Positions 40,155 to 50,101 of a stretch of DNA of 64,000 nt are shown here, in pieces. Location of the stretch: positions 124,001 to 188,000 of the forward strand of contig NZ_JAHRBL010000004.1 in NCBI RefSeq assembly GCF_019693445.1, read 5' to 3'. Within the stretch, counting starts at the first letter, position 1; every line of letters begins with the position of its first letter. This DNA is from Deinococcus aquaedulcis. Its GTDB lineage: Bacteria > Deinococcota > Deinococci > Deinococcales > Deinococcaceae. The position numbers and the translations under genes are program-made. Below the pieces are notes generated by a model. That model made no database searches, had not been told where the DNA came from, and was given only the letters and a program-made list of their open reading frames with translations.

Positions 40155-40352
40155 ATGACAGGCGACGACACCATTGACTTGCAGGACTTCCTGAAACTGC
40201 GCGGGCTGGTGGAAACCGGCGGCGAGGCCAAATTTCGCGTGCAGGGCGGAGAAGTACGCCTGAACGGGGAAATCGAGACGCGGCGGCGCAAGAAGCTGCG
40301 CCGGGGCGACGTGGTGGAATACGCCGGGCACCGCGTCAAGGTGGACTGGTAA
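40155..40352 (+). CDS. Small S4-domain RNA-binding protein (YbcJ-like)
   Basis: 65 residues, one S4 fold: IDLQDFLKLRGLVETGGEAK, VRLNGEIETRRRKKLRRGD and VEYAGHRVKV. It is the size of YbcJ-type stand-alone S4 proteins thought to bind structured RNA. ATG 40155, leaderless arrangement. The DUF1684 gene starts 6 bases after its stop. Confidence 0.85.
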   Translation: MTGDDTIDLQDFLKLRGLVETGGEAKFRVQGGEVRLNGEIETRRRKKLRRGDVVEYAGHRVKVDW

Positions 40353-40357
40353 GCCGC

Positions 40358-40894
40358 GTGGGCGCCTACGAAGAGGCCGTGCTGGATTACCGCCGCCGCA
40401 AGGACGAGCATTTCGCGGCCGGGGGCGGTCCGGTGGACACCGCCACCTTCCGGGGCCTGAGCTATTACCCCCCGGATGAAACCTGGGCCTTTACCCTGCC
40501 CCTGACCCTGCTGCCCCAGGACGCGGGCGCCGAGTTCGCCCTGGATACCAACACCGGCGAAACGCGGACCATGGCGCGCTTCGGAGAGGTGACGGTGCCG
40601 CTGCCGGGCGGGCAGCACACCCTGCTGGTCTTCGCCGGGCTGGGCGAGGACCGCCCCGCGCGCGTCTTTGTGCCGTTCCGCGACGCCACCAGCGGCGCAG
40701 AAACCTACGGCGCAGGCCGCTACCTGGACGCCCCGGTGGACTGGCAACTGGGCGGCGACGGCCCGCTGGTGCGGCTGGACTTTAACCTCGCCTACCACCC
40801 CTACTGCGCCTACAGCCCGGCCTGGGTGTGCCCCCTGCCCCCGCGCGAGAACAGGGTGCCCGAACCGGTGCCAGTGGGGGAGAGGCTGGGGTAA
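40358..40894 (+). CDS. DUF1684 protein
   Basis: 178 residues. The family's C-terminal signature is clear: LAYHPYCAYSPAWVCPLPP and ENRVPEPVPVGE. The N-terminal part contains RGLSYYPPDETWAF and a GETRTMARFGEV strand. A beta-rich cytoplasmic protein of unknown role. GTG 40358, 6 bases after the S4 gene, no strong ribosome site, so probably coupled. Confidence 0.82.
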   Translation: MGAYEEAVLDYRRRKDEHFAAGGGPVDTATFRGLSYYPPDETWAFTLPLTLLPQDAGAEFALDTNTGETRTMARFGEVTVPLPGGQHTLLVFAGLGEDRPARVFVPFRDATSGAETYGAGRYLDAPVDWQLGGDGPLVRLDFNLAYHPYCAYSPAWVCPLPPRENRVPEPVPVGERLG

Positions 40895-40946
40895 GGGGGG
40901 AGCCAGGAAAAAGCTGACTGCACCCCGCTTCCTGCCTCCTGCACCC

Positions 40947-41591
40947 CTACCTCGCCACCACGGCCACATAGACCGCCGGGACACCAGCCGCGTGCAGGGC
41001 GTCCTGACAGGCCAGGGCGGTCTTGCCGGTGGTCAGCACGTCATCCACCAGCAGGACTGGGCCGGGGGGCAGTCGAAGCTCACTGCGCTCAAAGGCGCCC
41101 AGCAGATCCTCGCGCTCGGCGGCGCGGCGGCGGGCCTGCTGGAGGCCGGCGCGGGTGCGGCGCAGGGCATTCACACAGGGTACGCCCAGCTGGTCAGCCA
41201 GAGCCCGGCCCAGCAGCTCGGCCTGATTGAAGCCACGTTCGCGCTGCCGCGCCGGGTGCAGGGGCACCGGCACCACCGCCCCCACGCCCCAGCCCGGCGG
41301 CACCCCGGCCGCCAGCGCGGCGCCCAGCACCGGGGCCAGTTCGCGCGCGCCGGCAAACTTCAGGGCGCGCACGGTGCGGCGGCGCACCCCGGCGTAGGGA
41401 CCCAGGGTCAGCAGGTGAGGCTCTGGGTGCGGGCGCAGCGGGCTGTGCGCCGACACCTGCGCCTGCAGCTGGGCGCAGCAGGGCCGGCACAGCCCCGCCT
41501 GCGCCCCCAGTTGCGCGCCGCACCCGGGGCAGGGGCGGGGCAGCAGGGCGCGCACCAGCCCCGCCAGTCCCGTCCACAGGGGCCCCGTCAC
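40947..41591 (-). CDS. comF: ComF-family protein (competence/phosphoribosyltransferase fold)
   Basis: 214 residues. N-terminal zinc ribbon RPCPGCGAQ...CRPCCAQL, then a PRTase fold with AVVPVPLHPARQRERGFNQAELLG and the PRPP loop VLLVDDVLTTGKT. ComF works with the DprA/ComFA side of natural transformation, which deinococci perform. GTG 41591 overlaps the stop of the upstream gene (GTGA). No other competence gene in the window. Confidence 0.9.
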   Translation of the reverse strand: MTGPLWTGLAGLVRALLPRPCPGCGAQLGAQAGLCRPCCAQLQAQVSAHSPLRPHPEPHLLTLGPYAGVRRRTVRALKFAGARELAPVLGAALAAGVPPGWGVGAVVPVPLHPARQRERGFNQAELLGRALADQLGVPCVNALRRTRAGLQQARRRAAEREDLLGAFERSELRLPPGPVLLVDDVLTTGKTALACQDALHAAGVPAVYVAVVAR

Positions 41592-42097
41592 GCGCTCAGC
41601 TCATCCAGAAAGAGGGGCGGGCGGGTGGCCTCGATGCGCTGCCATGCGGTCTGCAGGCCGTCAGGATCCATCATGGGGGCGGCCAGGGCAAAGCAGGCGA
41701 GGTGGTGGGCACACACCTGCGCCACGCCCGCCTCGCCCAGCCGGGCGCGCTCGGCCGGGGTCAACAGCGCGGCAAAGGCGGCCGGGTGCCCCAGTGCCGG
41801 GTGGCCCCCCTCGCGGATCGCAGCGCGCAGGAAGGCCGCCACCTCGGACGGGTTCAGCCAGAAGCCGAACATCAGCTGATCCGACAGGGTGTCCAGCCGC
41901 CGCATCCGCCCTGGGTCCAGGCCCTCGCGCACCAGCCGCCGCGCCAGGTCCTGCCGCTCCAGGCGCAGGGCCGCGTACCCAGCGAGCGAGAGCTGCTCGC
42001 CCTGCGGCGTCACGCGGCCCCCCACGGCGCGGCGCAGGCGGTAGGCCAGCACGTATTCCTGGTACTCGCGCAGCAGTTCAGAAACGGGCGCGCTCAC
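41588..42097 (-). CDS. Hypothetical protein, 169 aa, upstream of comF
   Basis: Unrecognised, helical. Segments LREYQEYVLAYRLRRAVGG, LDTLSDQLMFGFWLNPSEVAAFLRAA and EAGVAQVCAHHLACFALAAPMMD. GTG 42097 is preferred: GGAG lies 6 bases upstream and no better in-frame start is seen. The 22-codon frame at 42097-42162 ends in a TGA that overlaps this GTG. Co-transcribed with comF. Confidence 0.65.
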   Translation of the reverse strand: MSAPVSELLREYQEYVLAYRLRRAVGGRVTPQGEQLSLAGYAALRLERQDLARRLVREGLDPGRMRRLDTLSDQLMFGFWLNPSEVAAFLRAAIREGGHPALGHPAAFAALLTPAERARLGEAGVAQVCAHHLACFALAAPMMDPDGLQTAWQRIEATRPPLFLDELSA

Positions 42098-42162
42098 TGG
42101 GGCTCCGGGGCTGGCGCCAGGAGCGGCCAGCCAAGCGCGCGTACCAGGGGCCTGCCAATCAC
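42094..42162 (-). CDS. Possible 22-codon leader peptide
   Basis: GTG 42162 lies 6 bases after TAGAAT (42174-42169), the usual leaderless spacing here. The frame reads MIGRPLVRALGWPLLAPAPEPQ in two halves (to ...RALGW and on to ...PEPQ) and stops with a TGA overlapping the GTG of the next gene. It could be a coupling peptide, or chance. Confidence 0.35.
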   Translation of the reverse strand: MIGRPLVRALGWPLLAPAPEPQ

Positions 42163-42168
42163 GCGCCC

Positions 42169-42174
42169 ATTCTA
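42169..42174 (-). promoter_or_regulatory. Putative leaderless -10 box before the leader peptide
   Basis: TAGAAT on the minus strand, 6 bases before GTG 42162. It would drive the 41588-42097 and comF genes. Confidence 0.4.
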
Positions 42175-42539
42175 GGGCGGGCTCAGGCGGCCCGCTGCTG
42201 GGGTTCTCCTCATGCACGCCGCATCTGGCAGGAGGCTGCCGTGGGGCGGCGCCCTGGGCTGGGGCCACCCTGAAGGGGCGAGGGCAAGTTCATGCCTACC
42301 CCCACGGTCCATGAGCGGGGCCTGGGGCCCCCACACGCCTCTTTCACGCCCGTCCAACACAGGCGGGTCATGCTCGCAGCACCCACACGGGTCAAAGCAG
42401 CGGGGACAAAGGCCATGGGCTGGCCTTCTAAGCTGAGGGCACACGTCCGTCTCTGGTCCCCTGCCGCAGGCCGCCCCCGGCCTGGGCGCCCCTCCGCCCT
42501 GGTCTGCTCGCCCTCTTTTCCCCCTTGCCAAGGAGACCC
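42175..42539. other. Intergenic stretch before the 42540 gene (365 bp)
   Basis: G+C-rich; no gene I can support. CCCTGAAGGGG (42278 on) and CATGGGCTGGCCTTCTAAGC are the only notable parts. AAGGAGA before ATG 42540 is the ribosome site of the next gene. Confidence 0.4.
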
Positions 42540-42818
42540 ATGCACCTGCTGCGCCGCGCCCACGAATTCGAATACCGCTCTGGCCAGGGCCGTGACGAAC
42601 TGGGGCTGGCCGACATCTGGGCCGATGCCGGGGCCACCCGCGCGGTGGTGGTGCTGCGCGGGATTCCGCCCGCCGAAGCGGAAAGTGCCCTGAGCGCCCT
42701 GGACCACAGCGCCCTGCCGTACCTGCTGCGCCCCGACACCCGCGTGCTGGTGCTGACCCTCCGGTCCTGCGGCCTGGGCGAAAAGGCCCGCGCCGTGGTG
42801 CTCCCACTGAGCGCGTAG
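42540..42818 (+). CDS. Hypothetical protein, 92 aa
   Basis: Unrecognised, small alpha/beta protein: RAHEFEYRSGQGRDELGLAD, then VVVLRGIPPAEAESAL and VLVLTLRSCGLGEKAR. ATG 42540 has a clear AAGGAGA site 8 bases upstream. The strong ribosome site and coding look support it as real. Converges on the rhodanese gene. Confidence 0.65.
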   Translation: MHLLRRAHEFEYRSGQGRDELGLADIWADAGATRAVVVLRGIPPAEAESALSALDHSALPYLLRPDTRVLVLTLRSCGLGEKARAVVLPLSA

Positions 42819-42848
42819 GGGCCGGGGCCTGCTGGGCGACTGAAAAGG

Positions 42849-43685
42849 TCAGGCCAGAGGCGTGTCGTCGCGGTTGGCCCACTCCGCCAGCGAGGCGTCG
42901 TAGACGCGCACGCGGTCCCAGCCGGCGAGCGTCAGCGCCAGACACGCGTACGAGGACCGCACGCCAGCCTGACAGTGCACGATGGTCTCACGCTGGGGGG
43001 ACAGTCCGGCGGCCTCAAAGACCGCGCGGATGGCCGCCGCTGATTCCAGCAGGCTGCCCTCGCCCGAAAACGTCTCGTTTGGGATGTTGACAGAGCCGGG
43101 CAGGTGGCCTGTGCGGGCGTTGCCGAAGGGGTTGGCGTCGCCCCGGTAGATGGACGGTGGAAGGACGTTCACGATCTGCACGTCTTCCCGATTCAGCGCC
43201 GATCTGAGTTCTTCCAGGTGAATGACATGGTCCTCGGTGCGCCGGGCGTCAAAGGCGGCTGTCTGAACATCTGCTGGCGCGGCAGCAGGAGGATCAACGC
43301 TCACCGGATAGCCGGAGCGCACCCACGCGCGCCAGCCGCCGTTGAGCACGCGCACCCGCTCATGGCCGTAGTAACGCAGCACCCACCACAAGCGCCCCGA
43401 GAGCCACCCGTTCGTGCCGTCGTAAGCCACCACCGTGGTGCCGCTCGAGACCCCAAGTGCCGTCATGCGGGCCGAGAAGGCCTCGGGACCGATGACATGG
43501 GGCGTCTCCTCGTGTTTAAGCCAGGGGCGCAGGTCTAGCGGGTGGGCGCCCGGGATGTGTGCCCGTCTGTACTCGGCGCCCTCGCTGCAGTCGACGATAC
43601 GCAGATCTGCGTCCGAGCTGTGGGCCAGCAGCCCGGCAGGATCAACAAGAAAATCCGGACGGACGAACGATGAAGTCGTGGTCAC
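42849..43685 (-). CDS. Rhodanese-type thiosulfate/mercaptopyruvate sulfurtransferase
   Basis: 278 residues with two rhodanese domains. The first is inactive-looking; the second has the loop HCQAGVRSS with catalytic Cys238. GNARTGHLPGSVNIPNE and HIPGAHPLDLRPWLKHEE are the typical substrate-side segments. It transfers sulfane sulfur to thiophilic acceptors such as cyanide or proteins. GTG 43685 has AAGGAGC about 7 bases upstream; an in-frame ATG at 43754 lies before that site and would be atypical. Confidence 0.87.
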   Translation of the reverse strand: MTTTSSFVRPDFLVDPAGLLAHSSDADLRIVDCSEGAEYRRAHIPGAHPLDLRPWLKHEETPHVIGPEAFSARMTALGVSSGTTVVAYDGTNGWLSGRLWWVLRYYGHERVRVLNGGWRAWVRSGYPVSVDPPAAAPADVQTAAFDARRTEDHVIHLEELRSALNREDVQIVNVLPPSIYRGDANPFGNARTGHLPGSVNIPNETFSGEGSLLESAAAIRAVFEAAGLSPQRETIVHCQAGVRSSYACLALTLAGWDRVRVYDASLAEWANRDDTPLA

Positions 43686-43870
43686 ATTCAGCTCCTTTTG
43701 TCGTTGCCGTCCACTGCAACAGGACAGAGCGGGGCTGGGACGTGGGGGCCGCACTCACAGCTGGCGCGCCGTTCAGGTCAACTTTTCCGCCGGGCGGCCG
43801 GGGTCCTGCGGGGCTTCGTCGCCGCGCCTTTGTGCCTGGCCAAGGAAGCCGCGCACAGGCAGAAGCCGCC

Positions 43871-44311
43871 CTACTCCAGCACGAAGCGCACGCCTTCTTC
43901 AAAGGTCACGGCGGCCACCTGCGCGCGGGGCAGCACCTGATTGCGGCGCCACGGCATCCACTCGGTCTGGCCCCCGGCGCTGCGCAGAAAGCCGCGCACG
44001 CCCACCTCCACATACCGGGCGGGGCCGCCCAGCAGCGCGGCCAGCGCGGCGCGCACCGCTTCGGGGTCGCGCAGCGGGCCAGTCAGGCGCGCGGACGGCA
44101 CCCCGGCCGCTGGGTCAGGCGTGGCCGCCGGGTCGGCGTGCAGGGGCGAGGGGTGGGGCCGGTAAAGGTCCACCGTCAGGCCATCCAGGGCCAGCAGGGC
44201 GGCGCGCGCCTGCGCTTCGGGCAGCGGTTGCGAGAAGGCCACGTGGATGTCCAGTTCAAAGCCGCGCACACCCTTGTCCGTGCGGGTGGAGGTGGGGGGG
44301 GTGCCCGTCAT
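43871..44311 (-). CDS. Hypothetical protein, 146 aa, after the DinB gene
   Basis: Unrecognised. MTGTPPTSTRTDKGVRGFELDIHVAFSQPLPEAQ is quoted to show the start in two parts: a disordered Thr-rich lead and a beta-strand LDIHVAF. The end is ARYVEVGVRGFLRSAGG... VAAVTFEEGVRFVLE. ATG 44311 overlaps the DinB stop (ATGA). Probably the partner of that gene in a two-gene unit. Confidence 0.65.
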   Translation of the reverse strand: MTGTPPTSTRTDKGVRGFELDIHVAFSQPLPEAQARAALLALDGLTVDLYRPHPSPLHADPAATPDPAAGVPSARLTGPLRDPEAVRAALAALLGGPARYVEVGVRGFLRSAGGQTEWMPWRRNQVLPRAQVAAVTFEEGVRFVLE

Positions 44312-44835
44312 GCGCCCGCACTCCGTTCCAGCGCGCGGCGGTGCCCGGCCAGATGGGCCGCCACCATGCGGCCCCAGTCCAGGGCGTCCAGCTCGCCAAA
44401 GTAGGGGTGCCACAGGGTGCGCCCCGGCGTGGCGCGCAGGTCGGCGGTGACCGCCTCCAGGGCCGCGCGGCCCTGGGCCCAGCGGGCCGGCCACTCGGCC
44501 CAGGTCAGCCCTGTCTCGCTGGGGCGGGTGTGGGGGGGCGCCACCCGGCGGCCCTGGGGGCTCAGTTCGCCGGGGATCTGGGGGGCCGGGCGCACCTCGC
44601 GGTCCGAGAGCAGCAGGGCCAGCACCCGGGCAATGGACTCGTTGATCAGGGCCACATGCTCGGCTTCCTGGGCGGGGGTCCAGTCGCGGCCCGGCTGCAC
44701 GCGCGTCCAGTCGGCCTCACGGCCCGGCAAGTGGGCTTCAAAGGCGTCCAGTTCGCTCAGCAGGCGCGTGCGCACGGCGGCCGGCGTCTCGCCCAGGGGG
44801 GCCAGCGCGGCGCGGTCCAGCAGGGGGGTGGTCAT
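44308..44835 (-). CDS. DinB-like four-helix protein
   Basis: 175 residues. WTPAQEAEHVALINESIARVL gives the second-helix His of the DinB_2 fold, and GRMVAAHLAGHRRALE has the C-terminal histidines. Other metal ligands are less clear than in the DinB protein at 6777-7295. ATG 44835 has TACACT 7 bases upstream. Overlaps the next gene by ATGA. Confidence 0.75.
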   Translation of the reverse strand: MTTPLLDRAALAPLGETPAAVRTRLLSELDAFEAHLPGREADWTRVQPGRDWTPAQEAEHVALINESIARVLALLLSDREVRPAPQIPGELSPQGRRVAPPHTRPSETGLTWAEWPARWAQGRAALEAVTADLRATPGRTLWHPYFGELDALDWGRMVAAHLAGHRRALERSAGA

Positions 44836-44842
44836 GGGCGCC

Positions 44843-44848
44843 AGTGTA
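44843..44848 (-). promoter_or_regulatory. Putative leaderless -10 box of the second DinB-like gene
   Basis: TACACT on the minus strand, 7 bases before ATG 44835. Confidence 0.5.
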
Positions 44849-44908
44849 CGCCGGGCTGCTGAGGGGGGCCGCCGATACAGGGCTCAGCGCCAGGGCGGCA
44901 TTGCCCCC

Positions 44909-45319
44909 CTACATCCGCCCTTTCCCCGGGAGAAACACCCCGGGGTCCAGCGGCGCGCTGGCGGCCACGGCGCGGGCGGCCAGGGCCGCGTCTGGCTCAC
45001 TCAGCAGTTGCGCCGTGTCGGGGGGCGGCAGCACCGCTTCGCGCAGGGCCAGCCCGGCACCCACCGCCCAGGCCACCAGCTCGGCCAGGGCCTGAACCCC
45101 GGCCGGGCCAAAGTGCGGGCCAAAGGCGCGGGCCAGCACCACCCGGTCGGCGCCGCGTTCCAGCAGGGCGCCGTAGGCGGCGCGCTCGCGTTCGCCGTGG
45201 CGGTCGGTGACCAGAATCAGCTGGCCGCCGTGGGCAGAGGGGGCCTGGACGTGGCGCTGCACGGCCGTCCACGTCTCGCGCGGCGCGCCGGGCACCCCCA
45301 GGGGATCGGGCAGGTTCAC
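44909..45319 (-). CDS. Hypothetical protein, 136 aa
   Basis: Unrecognised. A Rossmann-like strand ILVTDRHGERERAAYGALLERGADRVVLARAFG is visible (two pieces joined at ...AALLERGAD), then LPPPDTAQLLSEPDAALAARAVAASAPLDPG. GTG 45319 is chosen because TATGCT lies 7 bases upstream; an in-frame ATG at 45331 is inside that box. Single gene, divergent from the S4 gene at 45376. Confidence 0.6.
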   Translation of the reverse strand: MNLPDPLGVPGAPRETWTAVQRHVQAPSAHGGQLILVTDRHGERERAAYGALLERGADRVVLARAFGPHFGPAGVQALAELVAWAVGAGLALREAVLPPPDTAQLLSEPDAALAARAVAASAPLDPGVFLPGKGRM

Positions 45320-45326
45320 GCCTCCC

Positions 45327-45332
45327 AGCATA
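45327..45332 (-). promoter_or_regulatory. Putative leaderless -10 box of the 44909-45319 gene
   Basis: TATGCT on the minus strand, 7 bases before GTG 45319. Confidence 0.45.
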
Positions 45333-45362
45333 GCCCCCGCGCGCGATCACCATGCGGCGCAC

Positions 45363-45368
45363 TATCCT
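45363..45368 (+). promoter_or_regulatory. Putative leaderless -10 box of the 45376 S4 gene
   Basis: TATCCT followed by seven bases and ATG 45376. Confidence 0.5.
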
Positions 45369-45375
45369 GACCCCC

Positions 45376-46074
45376 ATGAACACTGCCCTCCCCACCCTGA
45401 TTGCCCAGGCCCGGGGCGGCCGGGTCGTGCGCACCCCCTTTTTAAACGGGGACGACATTGACCGCCGCCTGCTGGGCGGTGACGACCTGCAGCACAAGAT
45501 TGCCGGCGGCTTCCCCGATGCCCGGCGCGTGGTGCTCACCCTGTACCCCGCCCACATTCCCGAGGTGGACAGCGGCGTGGCCGTCTACCGCGTGACCCCG
45601 GAGCCCGGCGGCCCCGGCTGGGACCTGCAGGATTTGGGCGTGCATCTCAAACGTCTGGGCCTGAAAGACGAGCAGCTGGGCGACGTGCGGGAAGAACGCG
45701 GCGCCTTTCTGGTGGCCGCCACCGGCAAGGCCGCGCAGACCCTGGCCGACCTGACCGAACTGGGCGGGCGCCCAGTGGACGTGGAGCCGGTGGGCGAGAG
45801 CGCCGGTCGGGGCAGCAAAGTACGCGAGGTGGTGGTGCCCTCCATGCGGGTGGACGTGGTGGGCGCCAAGGGCTTTGGGGTCAGCCGCGCGTATTTTCAG
45901 CAGGGCATTGACGGCGGCAAGGTGCGCCTGAACGGCAGCCCCGCACGGGCCAGCAGCGAGATCCGCGAGGGCGACAGCCTGAGCGCCGAGGGCCTGGGCC
46001 GCATTGACTTCAAGCGTGTGGTGAACGAAACGCGCCGGGGCAACTTCAAGGTTGAACTGGACGTGCACAAGTGA
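45376..46074 (+). CDS. S4-domain RNA-binding protein (YlmH-like)
   Basis: 232 residues. C-terminal S4 fold: MRVDVVGAKGFGVSRAYFQQGIDGG, KVRLNGSPARASSEIREGDSLS and GLGRIDF. The N-terminal two-thirds has the YlmH/YmcB-type body with LTLYPAHIPEVDSGVAVYRVTPE and FLVAATGKAAQTLADL. YlmH works in ribosome-associated quality control and cell division in Gram-positive bacteria. ATG 45376, leaderless layout. zapE starts 10 bases after its stop. Confidence 0.82.
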   Translation: MNTALPTLIAQARGGRVVRTPFLNGDDIDRRLLGGDDLQHKIAGGFPDARRVVLTLYPAHIPEVDSGVAVYRVTPEPGGPGWDLQDLGVHLKRLGLKDEQLGDVREERGAFLVAATGKAAQTLADLTELGGRPVDVEPVGESAGRGSKVREVVVPSMRVDVVGAKGFGVSRAYFQQGIDGGKVRLNGSPARASSEIREGDSLSAEGLGRIDFKRVVNETRRGNFKVELDVHK

Positions 46075-46084
46075 GCGGCTGGGC

Positions 46085-47092
46085 GTGATTGACCTCACGG
46101 CCCGCAACCCGGTGCCCAATCCCAGCGACCTGACGGCCGAGCTGGCCCCCAGCCCGCGCTACGCGCAGGTGCGGTTCGAGACCTACCATCCCAACCCCGA
46201 CTACCCCAGTCAGGCCGGGGCGCGCACAGCGGTGCAGGCGTTCCTGAAAGGCGCCCAGGTGCGGCCCGGGGGCTTCCGGCTGTTTCGCCGCGCCAAGCCC
46301 GAGGGCCGGGGGCTGTACCTGGACGGCGGCTTTGGCGTGGGCAAAACGCACCTGCTGGCCAGTGCGTGGCACGCCGCGCAGGGGACCGCCGCCCTGATGA
46401 GCTTTCAGGACCTGATGTACATCATTGGCGCGCTGGGCATGACGCGGGCGGTGGACGCCTTCCGGCAGCACGACCTGCTGCTGATCGACGAATTCGAGCT
46501 GGACGACCCCGGCAACACCCACATGGCCAACACTTTTCTGGGCCAGCTGATGCCGGGGGGCACCAGCGTGATTGCCACCAGCAACACCGAGCCCGGCGCG
46601 CTGGGCCAGGGCCGCTTTAACGCCACAGACTTTCAGCGGCAGATTCAGGGCATTGCCAGCCGCTTTGAAACCCACCGGATTGACGGCCCGGACTACCGCC
46701 AGCGCGGCGTGCGCCCCGAGGACACCCTCAGCGCGGCCGAATACGCCGCCTGGGAGGCGCGGCAAAACCCCGCGACCCTGGCCCGGATCAGCCACCGGGA
46801 CCTGAGTCGCCACCTGCTGAACGTGCACCCCAGCCGCTTTGCCCGGCTGCTGCAGGGGGTGGGCGCCGTGGGCGTCACAGACCTGACCGCCATGCCGGAC
46901 CAGAACGTGGCGCTGCGGTTTGTGCACTTTATTGACAAGCTGTATGACCTGGGGTTGCCGGCGGGGTTGACGGGGCAGGGTCTGGGGGGGCTGTTTATTG
47001 ATACGTATCGGCATGGGGCGTATGCGAAGAAGTACAGCCGGTGTTTGTCCCGGTTGTCGGAGCTGTTGAAGGAGGCGCGGGGGGGAGGTTAG
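46085..47092 (+). CDS. zapE: ZapE/AFG1-like cell-division ATPase
   Basis: 335 residues, AAA+-like P-loop ATPase of the AFG1 family. Walker A GGFGVGKTHL (about 81-90), Walker B LLLIDEFELDD (about 131-141), sensor SVIATSNTEPG, and the FxSRFETHRIDGPDYRQRG segment. In E. coli ZapE acts with FtsZ at the division ring. GTG 46085 is preferred over a TTG at 46052 inside the S4 gene. Followed by a 540-bp element with long inverted ends. Confidence 0.9.
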   Translation: MIDLTARNPVPNPSDLTAELAPSPRYAQVRFETYHPNPDYPSQAGARTAVQAFLKGAQVRPGGFRLFRRAKPEGRGLYLDGGFGVGKTHLLASAWHAAQGTAALMSFQDLMYIIGALGMTRAVDAFRQHDLLLIDEFELDDPGNTHMANTFLGQLMPGGTSVIATSNTEPGALGQGRFNATDFQRQIQGIASRFETHRIDGPDYRQRGVRPEDTLSAAEYAAWEARQNPATLARISHRDLSRHLLNVHPSRFARLLQGVGAVGVTDLTAMPDQNVALRFVHFIDKLYDLGLPAGLTGQGLGGLFIDTYRHGAYAKKYSRCLSRLSELLKEARGGG

Positions 47093-47676
47093 GGAGTGGT
47101 TTTGGCGGAAACGGTTTCGACATTTGCCCCACCCCCCCAGCCCCCCTACCCCGGAGGGGCAGGGGGGAGTTTTCCGCTGCGCTCGGCAAACGTTGACTGA
47201 CGATTTGGGGTGGCCAGGCTTCGCCCCGCGTTGTACGCCGTGGCCTACCTGCGCCCATCGCCAGACGCCCGCGCGCTGCGCGCACGACGGCTTCCGTTGC
47301 TGGCCCCGTAGGGGTGAAGGGTGGGAACGCTGAGGGCACGAGGTTCTACTTTTGAAAGGCAAGAGCCGCTGTTGCCTCTGCTGCTTTTGAAAGTAGAACC
47401 TTCTCGGTCGCACCAAGTTCCCTTGCCCCCATACCGCCCGGGTCCAGACGAGGCCGTCGTGCCCGAAGGGCGCGGGCCATTGCGCTGGGGCGGAGGATGG
47501 CGTCGAAGCCGGACACGTCAACGAATGGAGAAACCCAGCCGACTCCAGTAAAAACTCTTGCCCAGTGCTAACGTCTGCTCCCCCTGCCCCTCTGGGGTAG
47601 GGGGCTGGGGGGTGGGGCAAATGTCGAAACCGTTTCCGCCCCACACCGCCGCCCCCGAACCCAGTAAAACCCCCCC
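47093..47676. other. Intergenic stretch between zapE and dnaG (584 bp)
   Basis: Almost entirely the inverted-end element 47104-47640. No gene. The C-rich and G-rich tracts make this region very asymmetric. Confidence 0.6.
47104..47640. repeat. Putative non-coding element with 63-66 bp inverted ends
   Basis: Left arm 47104-47169 (starts GGCGGAAACGGTTTCGACAT) and right arm 47578-47640 are near-perfect inverted copies. Between them is non-coding sequence with a 12-bp inverted repeat (AGGTTCTACTTT 47341-47352 and its complement 47390-47401). The right part (about 47510-47640) matches 50868-51002 in inverse orientation. It lies between zapE and dnaG; no transposase seen. Confidence 0.7.
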
Positions 47677-49452
<1,776 letters not shown>

Positions 49453-49490
49453 GTGTCCTCACCCCCCTGGGCGCCGCCCGATAGACGACC

Positions 49491-49496
49491 AGTGTA
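49491..49496 (-). promoter_or_regulatory. Possible -10 box of dnaG
   Basis: TACACT on the minus strand, about 39 bases before the ATC start, leaving a short leader with a Shine-Dalgarno site. Position fits, but no -35 seen. Confidence 0.4.
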
Positions 49497-49658
49497 CCCC
49501 CAGCGCTGCAGTTCCGGCTAGAGGCCAAAAGTGACCGCTGGGACAGCAAAAAATGGCGGCCGTCTGCCAAGGCTGTGCAGGGCGGCGTTCGCCCGACATG
49601 ACCTTCTCTGAAGGCCCCCCTCATCCCCCCCGCAGCGGGGCAGGACAGGCTGGAACCC

Positions 49659-49973
49659 ATGACCCAGTACAAGCTGAGCCAGCGCGACACCACCCACGGC
49701 CCCGACGGCGAACACCACCTGATTCGCGGCCAGCACGCCAGCATGCGCCTGTGGCACCGCGAGGAACCCCAGGGCGACAAGCCCGACACCCGCGCCGAGT
49801 ACGAGACCCTGGGCTACGTGATCTCGGGCCGCGCCGAGCTGACGGTGGACGGCGAGACGGTCACGCTGGAGCCGGGCGATTCCTACTACGTGCCCATGAA
49901 CGCGCCGCACCATTACCGCATTCTGGAAACGCTGACCGCCGTGGAAGTGAACACGCCCCCCACGAGCAAATAA
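49659..49973 (+). CDS. Cupin-domain protein
   Basis: 104-residue single cupin barrel: AEYETLGYVISGRAELTVDGE and the second motif VTLEPGDSYYVPMNAPHHYRI, with His/Glu ligands for a metal (AEYETLGY, PHHYR). Substrate unknown. ATG 49659; no strong ribosome site. A 9-bp hairpin (49988-50019) follows. Confidence 0.85.
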   Translation: MTQYKLSQRDTTHGPDGEHHLIRGQHASMRLWHREEPQGDKPDTRAEYETLGYVISGRAELTVDGETVTLEPGDSYYVPMNAPHHYRILETLTAVEVNTPPTSK

Positions 49974-49987
49974 GGGGCCTGTGCCCC

Positions 49988-50022
49988 GGGCCGCGCGGAG
50001 GGTCCCTCTGGCGCGGCCCTTC
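49988..50022 (+). terminator. Terminator hairpin after the cupin gene
   Basis: GGGCCGCGC (49988-49996) and GCGCGGCCC (50011-50019), with GAGGG/CCCTC in the loop, then TTCTCC. Confidence 0.6.
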
Positions 50023-50101
50023 TCCTTGCGGGGGCCCTCATGAACCCCCCTTCAGCGCGGCGTCACCCCACGCCTCAGCTTAAGGCGGCACGCTGGGGCG
50101 C

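Noticed and set aside
42210..42707. Minus-strand open frame of about 165 codons
   Set aside because: It opposes the plus-strand gene at 42540, which has a good ribosome site. The composition is that of a shadow frame.
47341..47401. Possible CRISPR-like repeat pair between zapE and dnaG
   Set aside because: Only one inverted pair, no spaced direct repeats and no cas genes.
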